NCBI RefSeq assembly: GCF_038432375.1
Contig: NZ_JBCAUS010000002.1
Location: 931,740 to 995,739, forward strand
Length of the DNA: 64,000 bases
DNA from: Methanococcoides sp. LMO-2
GTDB taxonomy: Archaea; Halobacteriota; Methanosarcinia; Methanosarcinales; Methanosarcinaceae
Direction: 5' to 3'
Both the position numbers and the translations under genes were made by a program. Positions 8,134-17,000 of the stretch are shown here, in pieces (positions within the stretch are counted from its first letter, which is position 1; each line of letters begins with the position of its first letter). Below the pieces are notes generated by a model that was not told the origin of the DNA, ran no database searches, and saw nothing but the letters and a program-made list of their open reading frames with translations.

Positions 8134-9171
8134 TCATTTCATCATGTTTCGGATATAATCTGTGTCCTTTAGTATTTTAAAGCTCACAAATCCGCCTACA
8201 ATAAGGTTCATGTAAAGCGTGAAGACACGCCATGCCACGACAACGATCCCAACCATATAAGCCGGAACGAATACCGAGAACAGGGAAGTTGCACCAAGCT
8301 CTGCAACACCGCTTGAACCCGGAGTTAACGGAATTACCAGAAGGATCATGAGCAGCACCTGGGCAGCAAAGGAGATCAGGATCGATGGCGGCTGATTCAA
8401 CCCCATGAGGATCACAGGAACCATGGCAAACTCGACAAGCCAGAAGAGGATGGTGTAGATACTTCCAAATAGCAGTCCTTTATGCCCTTTGGTTACAAAG
8501 AATGCCATGCTATAGTGGAAGTCCTCGATGATCATATCCAGTTTCCCCATGACCCTGTCCAGACGGGGATCCTCCCCTTTACCCAGGAGGCCTGCGATCC
8601 GATGAAGCAGGGACTTAAGCGTTTTCCTGGTCTGATGGGGATGCCATACCGCATATAGGACCATCATAAACACAAATACCAGGCCCAGTTCACCGGCCAT
8701 TATCACTATGTCCAGACCGGAAATCGATATCGCCCTTCGGAACAGGTGCAATGCTATGGGAGCTGCTATCATTATCAGGATACCGTCAAGCAACCTTTCC
8801 CCAAGTACGACAGCTGTAGCGTTCCCAACAGGGACATCGTCCTGGTTGAGAAGATGTATCCTCAGTGGTTCCCCCCCTATTGATGAAGGAGTAACGGATG
8901 CAAGGAAAGTACTTGATGTTACTATCTCGATCGACCTTAAGATACCTACCTTAAAACCAAGTGAACCACACATAGACCTTGTGCGCAGGCCCCAGAATAT
9001 GAAGGAGCTCAGGTGCAGGAAAACTGCAGCCAGCAGGAACTCCGGCCTGATATTATGGATAAGGTCCAGTGTCTGGGGATCTATCGTATAGAGCATGACA
9101 AGAACAATGGAAATAGCACTTATGAGAAGTGAAATTGAGAGCCATTTTCTTAAATTGTTCACATATATCAT
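8134..9171 (-). CDS. flippase-like membrane protein (UPF0104/LPG synthase TM domain)
   Basis: A 345-residue polytopic membrane protein with about eight hydrophobic segments, of the family containing the transmembrane domain of lysylphosphatidylglycerol synthase and glycan-lipid flippase-like proteins. Recognisable features are SSIGGEPLRIHLL near residue 105, the GERLLDG motif, and TPGSSGVAELG near 285, the family signature. There is no soluble aminoacyl-transferase domain, so it is probably a lipid or lipid-linked glycan translocase rather than an LPG synthase. Its neighbours are a polyprenol kinase-like enzyme and a GT-B glycosyltransferase transcribed divergently, consistent with an envelope glycolipid role. 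Confidence 0.82.
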   Translation of the reverse strand: MIYVNNLRKWLSISLLISAISIVLVMLYTIDPQTLDLIHNIRPEFLLAAVFLHLSSFIFWGLRTRSMCGSLGFKVGILRSIEIVTSSTFLASVTPSSIGGEPLRIHLLNQDDVPVGNATAVVLGERLLDGILIMIAAPIALHLFRRAISISGLDIVIMAGELGLVFVFMMVLYAVWHPHQTRKTLKSLLHRIAGLLGKGEDPRLDRVMGKLDMIIEDFHYSMAFFVTKGHKGLLFGSIYTILFWLVEFAMVPVILMGLNQPPSILISFAAQVLLMILLVIPLTPGSSGVAELGATSLFSVFVPAYMVGIVVVAWRVFTLYMNLIVGGFVSFKILKDTDYIRNMMK

Positions 9172-9387
9172 TCCTATAATAGCACGACATTTGAGTCGAA
9201 ATAATGCTACATGATATATTCGTAGTCACATATAATTGATTTGTTTTGGTTAGACAGGATTGAACAAATATATAGACAAAGAACATATACTTACGATAAA
9301 TATTTGGTGTGAGCTTGATCAATAATATTTGCTCGTGATGAGAAACAAAACCGTATTGGATAAAACCTGAACTAAAGGAACAACAGA

Positions 9388-9987
9388 ATGCTATCGAATA
9401 TACAAAGATCTGTCTTCTTTAAAGAATTTTTCAGAAAAAGCATACATTTTGTATCTTTGCTTATTGTCATAATATACTACTATTCTGGAAAAGAGCTCAC
9501 ACTTGATCTTTTGACACTGGTGCTTTGCTGTTTCCTTGTAATAGAATATTTCCGGGTGGAAAAAGAAATTAAAATTCCGATCTTCTGGAAACTTTACCGT
9601 TCAAAGGAAAAGAACAAACTGAGTGGAAATATACAATTCCTGATCGGAAGTATCATCGTCATAAGCGTGTTTCCAAAGGAGGTTGCATCTGCAGCAATAT
9701 TAATGACAACTTTCGGAGATAGTGCAGCTGCCCTTATAGGAATAAGCTATGGCAAAAACTGGATAAAAGGCCTGCCTGACAGGGCATGGGAAGGAGTACT
9801 TTCCGAGTTCCTGGTGAATCTGGGCATTGGCTACCTGTTCCTCTCAAACTGGATAGTAGCTTTAACAATGGCTTTAGCAGCCACAATAGTTGAAACCCTG
9901 ACATACAAACTGGACGATAACCTAATGATACCTCTATTTTCAGGTCTTGCCGGATATCTCATTCTGATCGCATATTCTTCGTTTTGA
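9388..9987 (+). CDS. diacylglycerol/polyprenol kinase family membrane protein (SEC59-like)
   Basis: A 199-residue integral membrane protein with five to six hydrophobic segments. It carries the FGDSAAALIGISYGK motif near residues 109-123 and KLDDNLMIPLFSG near 180, the nucleotide-binding signatures of the dolichol kinase/phytol kinase/CTP-dependent DGK family. Likely role: phosphorylation of an isoprenoid alcohol or ether lipid at the membrane using CTP; the exact substrate cannot be read from the sequence. AAAGGA precedes the ATG. The next gene is a glycosyltransferase 100 bp away, suggesting a lipid-carrier glycosylation pathway. Confidence 0.8.
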   Translation: MLSNIQRSVFFKEFFRKSIHFVSLLIVIIYYYSGKELTLDLLTLVLCCFLVIEYFRVEKEIKIPIFWKLYRSKEKNKLSGNIQFLIGSIIVISVFPKEVASAAILMTTFGDSAAALIGISYGKNWIKGLPDRAWEGVLSEFLVNLGIGYLFLSNWIVALTMALAATIVETLTYKLDDNLMIPLFSGLAGYLILIAYSSF

Positions 9988-10090
9988 TTAGATAGATGAC
10001 AGCCTCAAATGAAAAAGAATAAAGTTAATTAGACTGAATAAAATAGAGATTTATCTAAATAAAAGATGAGTTCAGGAAAAGGAAATTGCT

Positions 10091-11221
10091 ATGAAAATAA
10101 TGCTCTTCGTATGCGGAGAAGGACTGGGTCACACCAGCCGCTGCATTCCGCTTGCCCAACAGATGAAGGAAGCAGGCCATGATGTGCTAATTGGTGCCTA
10201 TGGATATTCCAGGGAACTTATCGACAGAAAAGGGCTGACAACCATAGAGATACCTCCCGAGATACAGCTTGTGGGTAATGCAGGCAGTCTTGACCTTAAA
10301 GCATCTATTCTGGCCACCATGAAAAGCGGAGAGCTGCTAGGTATCCTGAAGATCAACCGGCAACTGAAAGAGTTCGATCCTCAGGTGGTAGTATCAGACA
10401 GCCATTACACTGCCACCATTGCTGCAATGTTCAGGAAGAAGCCTGTACACCTGATGATGAACCAGTCCAATATGGAGGAATTCTTCTACAACAAAGGACC
10501 TTTCATGAAAGCCATTGGCAGATTTACAAAATCATTCTACAATGCAATATTCCGGAGAGTAGATGGGATCATAATACCGGACTATCCAATGCCGTATACG
10601 ATCTGCCGCATGAACCTTGAACTTGAGGAAGACCTGGAAGATGCCATATTCTACAGTGGCCCTCTTGTAGGGAAAAAGTATGAAGAGGTCACCGGGGCAG
10701 AACTTAACAGACCCCATGTGCTATCCACAGTCGGTGGTTTCGGATATCGCGAACCAATATTCAGGAAGGTGATCGAAACAGCAAAGCTGGACACAACGAT
10801 CAGTTACACTCTCCTGTCAGGCCCCAGTGTCGATCCCGAGGACTTTACCGACCTCCCGGAAAACGTAACAATACTAAAATTCATTGAGGACCAGTTCCCA
10901 TACATCAAAAGTTCCGACCTTGTCATCGCACCCGGGGGCCATAGTACGATGATGGAAGCGCTCTCTTTTGGCATCCCTATGCTCTCATTCCCGGACATCG
11001 ATCACAACGAACAACAGAACAATGCAACTGCACTGGAAGAGGACGGATGCGGGAAGAGAATGGACTATTCAATATCCCCTGAAAAGCTCCTTGAACACAT
11101 CCATGAGATCACAAATGAAGGTAAGCTTGTGGAGAAGAGCAGGGAACTGCAAGAGCTCTCCAACGAACTTAGCGGACCGTCTGCCATCACGGGGATGCTG
11201 GAATCAAAATATAAGGAGTGA
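10091..11221 (+). CDS. GT-B glycosyltransferase, MJ1255 family
   Basis: A 376-residue enzyme of the archaeal MJ1255 family, related to MurG and UDP-glucuronosyltransferases. The N-terminal acceptor half opens with CGEGLGHTSRCIPLA; the C-terminal donor-binding half has APGGHSTMMEALSFGIP near residues 284-300, the standard UDP-sugar binding signature, followed by NEQQNNA. No membrane anchor; it probably works at the inner face of the membrane on a lipid acceptor. Acceptor and sugar are unknown. AAAGGA lies upstream of the ATG. It follows the polyprenol kinase-like gene. Confidence 0.83.
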   Translation: MKIMLFVCGEGLGHTSRCIPLAQQMKEAGHDVLIGAYGYSRELIDRKGLTTIEIPPEIQLVGNAGSLDLKASILATMKSGELLGILKINRQLKEFDPQVVVSDSHYTATIAAMFRKKPVHLMMNQSNMEEFFYNKGPFMKAIGRFTKSFYNAIFRRVDGIIIPDYPMPYTICRMNLELEEDLEDAIFYSGPLVGKKYEEVTGAELNRPHVLSTVGGFGYREPIFRKVIETAKLDTTISYTLLSGPSVDPEDFTDLPENVTILKFIEDQFPYIKSSDLVIAPGGHSTMMEALSFGIPMLSFPDIDHNEQQNNATALEEDGCGKRMDYSISPEKLLEHIHEITNEGKLVEKSRELQELSNELSGPSAITGMLESKYKE

Positions 11222-11420
11222 AATTAGCAATTTATTTGGACGTTATTATATGATTAATAATTTGATTGTAACAATAATAGAATGACAATCAAGGGGTAAA
11301 ACAATCGACTTAAGTTCTATCGAGAATGATGTTACAATTATAAATTGTTGGTTTCTGAAAGGTCATTATATAATATTTTAATCTAAATCAAGAAAACTTT
11401 ACAAGATGTGGCGGTATTCA

Positions 11421-11750
11421 TTACTCCACTTTATACTTATTCCCCTCTTCTGTTGGATGATAGATTATCCAGTTGCCACTTTTCTCACGACGAATAAGTC
11501 CGCTCTCCACAAGAATCGAAAGATGGTAGGAAAGCTTAGAATCAGGCATCTTTGTTATCGCCTTTATCAGACATACGCACAGTGGCTGCACCAATAAAAG
11601 GTTGAGTATCTTCAATCGGATAGAGGAAGATAATGCATGATGTATGCTACTCTGTTTGCCAATCTTCTCATCATCTGCAATTCTCAGTGCAATGCCTTCT
11701 GCTCCCCCAAGCAACTTCACTTCGTTTTCGATAGGTTCAGGAATTATCAT
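11421..11750 (-). CDS. ArsR-like winged-helix regulator with a CVC motif
   Basis: About 109 residues forming one winged helix-turn-helix domain: HHALSSSIRLKILNLLL, the recognition region with KLSYHLSILVESGLI, and the wing KSGNWIIYHPT. This is the ArsR/HTH_20 layout. The helix before the recognition helix reads PLCVCLIKAI; a CVC at this place is the alpha-3 metal or metalloid site of ArsR/CadC-type sensors, so metal-responsive DNA binding is plausible but unproven. An upstream start at 11762 would add four residues. It is divergent from the DUF2162-ExbB-DUF2149-CobN cluster, 477 bp away, and may be its regulator (inference from position). Confidence 0.75.
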   Translation of the reverse strand: MIIPEPIENEVKLLGGAEGIALRIADDEKIGKQSSIHHALSSSIRLKILNLLLVQPLCVCLIKAITKMPDSKLSYHLSILVESGLIRREKSGNWIIYHPTEEGNKYKVE

Positions 11751-11762
11751 ATAATGCACCAA

Positions 11763-12226
11763 CTGGAAGTAGTATTATGTAAATGATGTTTTCATTATGG
11801 TATCAGAAGTGAAATATCTTTTGTGTTGAACATAATTTCATGTAATCTGTTCAATCAGTTTTAAGTCAATAATTTTTTCTGTAAACATTCTAACCGTATT
11901 CTATACACCATCCACTTCCTAGATCGATTATCTTCTTATTACTCATTAAGTAGATGGCAAATACTCAAAGATGACCTATAAAGAGCTTATAAATTAGCTA
12001 TAATACATATTTATGAGTTATAAATAATTACGTATATGATTCAAAGAGAATAGGTATGTATATATAATATCGATTTTATTTGCTTTTCTAAAGTAAACTT
12101 GTCTAAATCTACGAAATTGGAAAAATGTTTGATTTAATTTAAAAAACTATTAATTTGGGTGGTAGAAGTGTTGCTAATAACATACATTTTAAACAAAAGT
12201 TTAAGATCTGCAAGAGGTGCTTGAGA
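11763..12226. other. 464-bp intergenic control region of the CobN cluster
   Basis: AT-rich spacer between the divergent ArsR-like gene and the DUF2162 gene with no credible coding sequence. It holds an inverted repeat TTGAACA (11826-11832) / TGTTCAA (11848-11854) with a 15-bp spacer, which could be an operator, and a TATA-like run near 12055-12070 that would give a leader of about 130 nt for the DUF2162 gene. A longer TTG-started reading frame from 12155 is less likely than the ATG at 12227. Confidence 0.55.
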
Positions 12227-12901
12227 ATGAATATGGTACTTCTCACTGTGGTGGGAATACTGATAGCCATTCTTTTATTTGGTGTTAAGACCGGAATTGG
12301 ATGTGGTTTTTCCAATCGCAGCACAAAACAGATCCTTGCGCTTGCAGGAAGCTATTTCGTCCTGTCAATAATAATCGGTAGTCTCATAGGATATGTGGAC
12401 CAGTCAAACCTTGACCTTATCGCAAGCATGGGAATGTCCCTGCACGTTCTGGTTGCTTTGCTTCTCATCGGAGCAGGTATCTACACACAGAAGCAGTGGA
12501 ACTGTGGCTGTGATGTTTCACATCGCACATTCCTCGTGATCTCCCTTCCGTGTCCGGTCTGTCTGACAGCACTTTTCATATCCTGCATGCTCCTGGCAAC
12601 ATCCCTTGAGATGAGTGGGCTCTGGATCGGATTCCTCGTGGGTGTTGTGTTCTTTGTTTCTGTGGTTGCAACCTCATTTTTATGCAAGAAACTGAACAAG
12701 ACTCCGGAGACCCTTGGTAACATCATGATGATCCTTGGTATCTACTACCTCATGGGTGCTATCCTGGTGCCTGCTTACATTAAAACAAAACAGATGAACA
12801 TCCCTGCTTATCATGCACCGCCTGTGGAGATCCTTCCATTCGTGGTCTTTGCACTATTCATTGCAGGTGGATTTGTTCTTGAAAAAATAAGGAGTAACTA
12901 A
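12227..12901 (+). CDS. DUF2162 polytopic membrane protein
   Basis: A 224-residue membrane protein with about six transmembrane segments (near residues 2-22, 32-54, 62-80, 98-122, 126-146 and 195-215). Members of this family are predicted transporters found beside ExbB-like and CobN-like genes. Notable cysteines lie at a membrane boundary: CGCDVSHR near residue 92 followed by PCPVCLTA near 107, a possible metal-handling site. The start ATG has AGGTG seven bases upstream. Two bases separate its stop from the next gene, so it is the first gene of the DUF2162-ExbB-DUF2149-CobN operon. Possible role: the inner-membrane channel for the metal or tetrapyrrole released by the surface chelatase (inference). 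Confidence 0.8.
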   Translation: MNMVLLTVVGILIAILLFGVKTGIGCGFSNRSTKQILALAGSYFVLSIIIGSLIGYVDQSNLDLIASMGMSLHVLVALLLIGAGIYTQKQWNCGCDVSHRTFLVISLPCPVCLTALFISCMLLATSLEMSGLWIGFLVGVVFFVSVVATSFLCKKLNKTPETLGNIMMILGIYYLMGAILVPAYIKTKQMNIPAYHAPPVEILPFVVFALFIAGGFVLEKIRSN

Positions 12902-12903
12902 AT

Positions 12904-13527
12904 ATGGGTATTGATTCTTCTTTGTTCCAGATCATGTATACCGCTGCGTCTGCTATGCTGTATCCTGTGGTAATACTTTTGATCCTGACAATTGCGTTAT
13001 CGCTTGGTTTGATCGGTGAGTTCATCTCCGAATATGCAAAACGTCACCGAAACGTCAAAGAGCTGGAACATATAGGCAGAAGCGTTCAGGAGAATGTAAA
13101 GAATTCTTCCTACGACGATGCTGCATCACATCTTCTGAAAATTGACCAGAACCAGCTTGTCACATCATTTGCACACGATGCTGCAGAGCACCTGAAAAAT
13201 AATGCGATCTCTTCCATCGACTGGCTTTCAGAAGAATATGAGGTCAGGATGACAAAGCGTCTGGAGCAAACAAAGATAATGTCCACAGTGGCCCCTATGC
13301 TTGGGCTAATGGGTACTTTAATTCCACTGGGTCCAGCACTCATCGGTCTTGCACAGGGTGACATCCTCCAGCTTGCCAACAACCTGATGATTGCCTTTGC
13401 TACAACCGTACTTGGTCTTTTTGCAGGTATTGTGGGGTACGTACTCACTTTGATCAGAAAACGCTGGTACTGGCAGGATATGGCTGACATCGACTATCTC
13501 GTTGATTCCATGGAGATCGGAGAATGA
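12904..13527 (+). CDS. MotA/TolQ/ExbB-type proton channel subunit
   Basis: A 207-residue protein with a first transmembrane segment at about 14-38, a cytoplasmic domain, then two long hydrophobic helices at about 123-147 and 155-182. These contain the family pattern APMLGLMGTLIPLGPALIG and AFATTVLGLFAGIVGYVL, matching the pore helices of ExbB and TolQ. In bacteria such subunits form a pentamer around an ExbD/TolR dimer and turn proton flow into movement of a periplasmic partner. Here the next gene, overlapping by four bases, encodes an ExbD-like protein, and the effector appears to be the exported CobN. GGAG precedes the ATG. Confidence 0.87.
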   Translation: MGIDSSLFQIMYTAASAMLYPVVILLILTIALSLGLIGEFISEYAKRHRNVKELEHIGRSVQENVKNSSYDDAASHLLKIDQNQLVTSFAHDAAEHLKNNAISSIDWLSEEYEVRMTKRLEQTKIMSTVAPMLGLMGTLIPLGPALIGLAQGDILQLANNLMIAFATTVLGLFAGIVGYVLTLIRKRWYWQDMADIDYLVDSMEIGE

Positions 13528-13883
13528 GACGGAAACGGTATCATCGAACAGGAATTCTCTACGAGGAAGAGGACCAGAACCCTCTGACCGGAGTGGCCAA
13601 TCTCTTTGATGTTGCCATGGTGTTCTCAGTAGCTCTATTGATAGCTCTTGTGATGTCTTACCAGTTACCTGAGTTGCTCAGTCCTACTGAAGACATAACT
13701 ATCGTAAAGAATCCTGGTCAGGAGAACATGAAAATTATCGTCAAGGAAGGGCAGGACATTGAAGTCCTGAACATGACCGAGCAGATCGGTGGTGGTACCG
13801 GTGAAGCACTGGGTACGGCCTACCAGCTGGCTGATGGTCGAGTTGTTTACGTTCCTGATTCAGGGAACGAAACGAGCACCTGA
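13524..13883 (+). CDS. DUF2149 protein, ExbD/TolR-like partner
   Basis: A 119-residue bitopic protein with a short basic N-terminus, one transmembrane helix (about 26-46) and a small exported domain. The helix starts NPLTGVANLFDVAMVFSVAL; an Asp (Asp29) at the start of the single helix is the position of the essential protonatable Asp in ExbD/TolR, and the surrounding pattern (N-P-x-F-D-V-M) is strikingly similar. The family is officially of unknown function, and the ExbD analogy is my reading of sequence plus context. Overlaps the ExbB-like gene by four bases (ATGA), which suggests translational coupling. Confidence 0.8.
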   Translation: MRRKRYHRTGILYEEEDQNPLTGVANLFDVAMVFSVALLIALVMSYQLPELLSPTEDITIVKNPGQENMKIIVKEGQDIEVLNMTEQIGGGTGEALGTAYQLADGRVVYVPDSGNETST

Positions 13884-13942
13884 TCCTTTCAAGAGTGTGT
13901 GGTAACAATAAATAGAATTTTTGAATTAAATTAAAATGTGTG

Positions 13943-14017
13943 GATAATGAAAGATTGAGACATCCCGGAGCCAGCCTCCAAGCAATGTTCCGGGATGCCT
14001 TGCACATTATCGGGTGG
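13943..14017 (+). promoter_or_regulatory. structured leader before the cobN-like gene
   Basis: Between the DUF2149 and CobN genes lies a nested structure: outer stem GATAATG (13943-13949) with CATTATC (14005-14011), inner stem CATCCCGGA (13961-13969) with TCCGGGATG (13989-13997), and an alternative small hairpin GGAG/CTCC (13967-13979). The outer stem abuts the ribosome site GGGTGG (14012-14017), so folding could control translation of the chelatase separately from the channel genes. No match to a known riboswitch was recognised. Confidence 0.5.
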
Positions 14018-14022
14018 ATAAC

Positions 14023-17000
14023 ATGCGAAATGTAAAACATGGATTATTGATATTAAGTGTATTGCTTATGCTGGTACTCGTACCAGTGGTATCGGCAGAA
14101 GAATTTAACATGGAACTGGTAGCAAACACAACCAGTGATGTTAATGGAGATTACTCATTTAGCGATGTTCCAAATGGAAATTACCAGCTTGTTGCCTTGA
14201 CATATGTTCCTGGTATGGGCCAATGGTTTATGGACGAATCAGAGGTTATCATCGAGAATGGGCAGAACATTGTCAATGCTAATTTGACCCTTGGATTTGC
14301 TGAACCTGGAGCACAGGAGCCAATACTCTCATTATTGGAAAGAGCTTCCATATCAGGAAAGACACTTTCAACACCTATGGGAGGCCCCATACAGAGTATT
14401 TCTGATGTAACTGTTGTGCTTAAAACCGAATCTGAATTGGTAGCAAACACAACCAGTGACGTCAATGGAGATTATTTATTTAGCGATGTTCCAAATGGAA
14501 ATTACCAGCTTGTTGCCTTGACATATGTTCCTGGAATGGGCCAATGGTTTATGGACGAATTAGATGTTATCATCGAAAATGGGCAGAACATTGTCAATGC
14601 TAATTTGACCCTTGGATTTGCTGAACCTGGAGCACAGGAACCAATACTTTCATTATTGGAAAGAGCTTCCATATCAGGAAAGACACTTTCAACACCTATG
14701 GGAGGCCCTATACAGAGTATTTCTGATGTAACTGTTGTGCTTAAAACCGAATCTGAATTGGTAGCAAACACAACCAGTGACGTCAATGGAGATTATTTAT
14801 TTAGCGATGTTCCAAATGGAAATTACCAGCTTGTTGCCTTGACATATGTTCCTGGAATGGGCCAATGGTTTATGGACGAATCAGAGGTTATCATCGAGAA
14901 TGGGCAGAACATTGTCAATGCTAATTTGACCCTTGGATTTGCTGAACCTGGAGCACAGGAGCCAATACTCTCATTATTGGAAAGAGCTTCCATATCAGGA
15001 AAGACACTTTCAACACCTATGGGAGGCCCTATACAGAGTATTTCTGATGTAACTGTTACTCTCTTGAAACATTCATCTGAAATATCAGACCCATCAACAT
15101 CACATCCAATTACTAACTATTCTGCAAATACAACTTCCGGTGATTCCCCCCTTACAGTTCAGTTCACAGATGAATCAGTAGATGCTACATCATGGTTCTG
15201 GGACTTTGGAGATGGTACTAACTCAACTGTACAGAACCCTATCCACACTTATGGTAGTGTGGGAAGTTATGATGTATCACTTACAATAACAACTCCTGAT
15301 GGCACAGGTACTGAGGTAAAGAGGGATTACATCACCTCAAAACTTCCGGAGATGTATAAAGACAAGAAGATTCTGTTCCTGATCATTGGTGCAGAAGAAA
15401 CATGCTGGGTAAAAGAATCAGCTATAGAAATGGGTATGCACAATGTCGATGTCTATGGTAGCTACCGCATGAATGAGGTTGACAACCTTTACAGCCCATT
15501 CAATGATAGTATTGATACAGGTCTGTATGACATCATATTCATATCACGAAAAGGTGGAATGACTTTCCTTGGATCAAATCTGAAACCACAGATAGTTGAA
15601 ATGATGGAAAACAAGAAACCTGAAGCACAGGTCGTTGACTGGAACTATGGAGTAGGGACAGTAAATCATACAGAACACCCATATATTGCTGATTACTGGG
15701 ATGAGGAATATGATGGAAATGTCATTCGCCTGATCACATATCTTTCAGTAGTTGACCTTTCAAGACCATTCAGTGAATATGATGGTACAATAGAGATCGA
15801 AGAACCAGCTATAATGCCGGAGGTCGGGATCTATCACCCTGATGCAAGAATGGTCTTCGATGATCTGGAATCTTATTTAGAATGGTATAGAGAAGACACT
15901 GGAACCCACCATGTGTATAACCCGGATAATTACACAGTGGGCATCACTTTCTTCACCGCTGGGGATGAAAGTATCTGTAACGCGGTTATAGAGAGCGTTA
16001 TAATTGAACTTGAGTCCAGGGGAATCAACGCCATCCCGGCCTACAGGCCAGATGTCATTTATTCGGATAAAGCCTACCGCTTCTTCACTATTGACGACGA
16101 ATGGAAGACAGATGCTTTCATCGACCTTGGAAAAGGTGTATGGATCATGTCCTCTGCTGTGAAGAACACAGAATATCTGGAGGAAGCAAATGTTCCGGTC
16201 ATCAACGGAATCATCTATCAAGGCACTATTGAAGAGTGGGAGAACTCCAGTACAGGCCAGGACTGCTGGTTCCAGTACCAGATCCCGATCATGGAGATCG
16301 GTGGTGAGATCGAGTCCATAGTCGTTGGAGGCCAGGAATACGATGAAGCTCTGGGTGCCAGGGTACTCAAACCCATTGACTATCAGGTGGAGTGGATGGT
16401 CGACAGAACAGTAAGCTGGATGGACTTGCAGCATACCGACAATGAGGACAAGAAAGTTGCTGTCATCTACTATGCCCATGGAAAGCAGTCGGCACTTGTA
16501 GCAAGCAACCTTGATGTGGTCCCAAGTATTCCGAACTTCCTGAATGCCATGAACGAATACGGATACGACCTTGGCGGATCACAGCTTAACGACTCCGAAT
16601 TCCTGGAAACTGTACTTCAGCAGGGAAGGAACATTGGAGTATGGGCTCCCGGTGAACTTGAATACATGGTCGAGAACTATGATGTCGAGCTATTGCCTGT
16701 GGAAACCTACATGGAATGGTTCAACAACGAGATTGAACCTGAGGCAAGACAAAGTGTACTTGATACATGGGGTGAAGCTCCAGGAAATGCAATGGTCTAT
16801 GAGAACGAGAGTGGAAAATACTTTGTCTTCCCGAAGATCGAAGCCGGAAATGTCCTTGTTCTTCCTCAGCCTGCAAGAGGTTTCTCACAGAACGATACTA
16901 CCCTTTACCATGACCAGACAATACCTCCCTCCCACCACTATATTGCATTCTATCTCTGGCTGGATAATGACTTCGATGCTGATTCCATTGTCCACTTCGG

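Noticed and set aside
13943..14017. Cobalamin riboswitch before cobN
   Set aside because: The region is too short and lacks a B12-box; kept only as an unclassified structured leader.
14119..15056. CRISPR-like or mobile repeat array
   Set aside because: The units are 321 bp, contiguous and in frame with a protein; there are no spacers.
15877..16479. 200-codon frame antisense to the cobN-like gene
   Set aside because: Shadow of the real frame; no ribosome site, no family match, and the plus strand is clearly coding.
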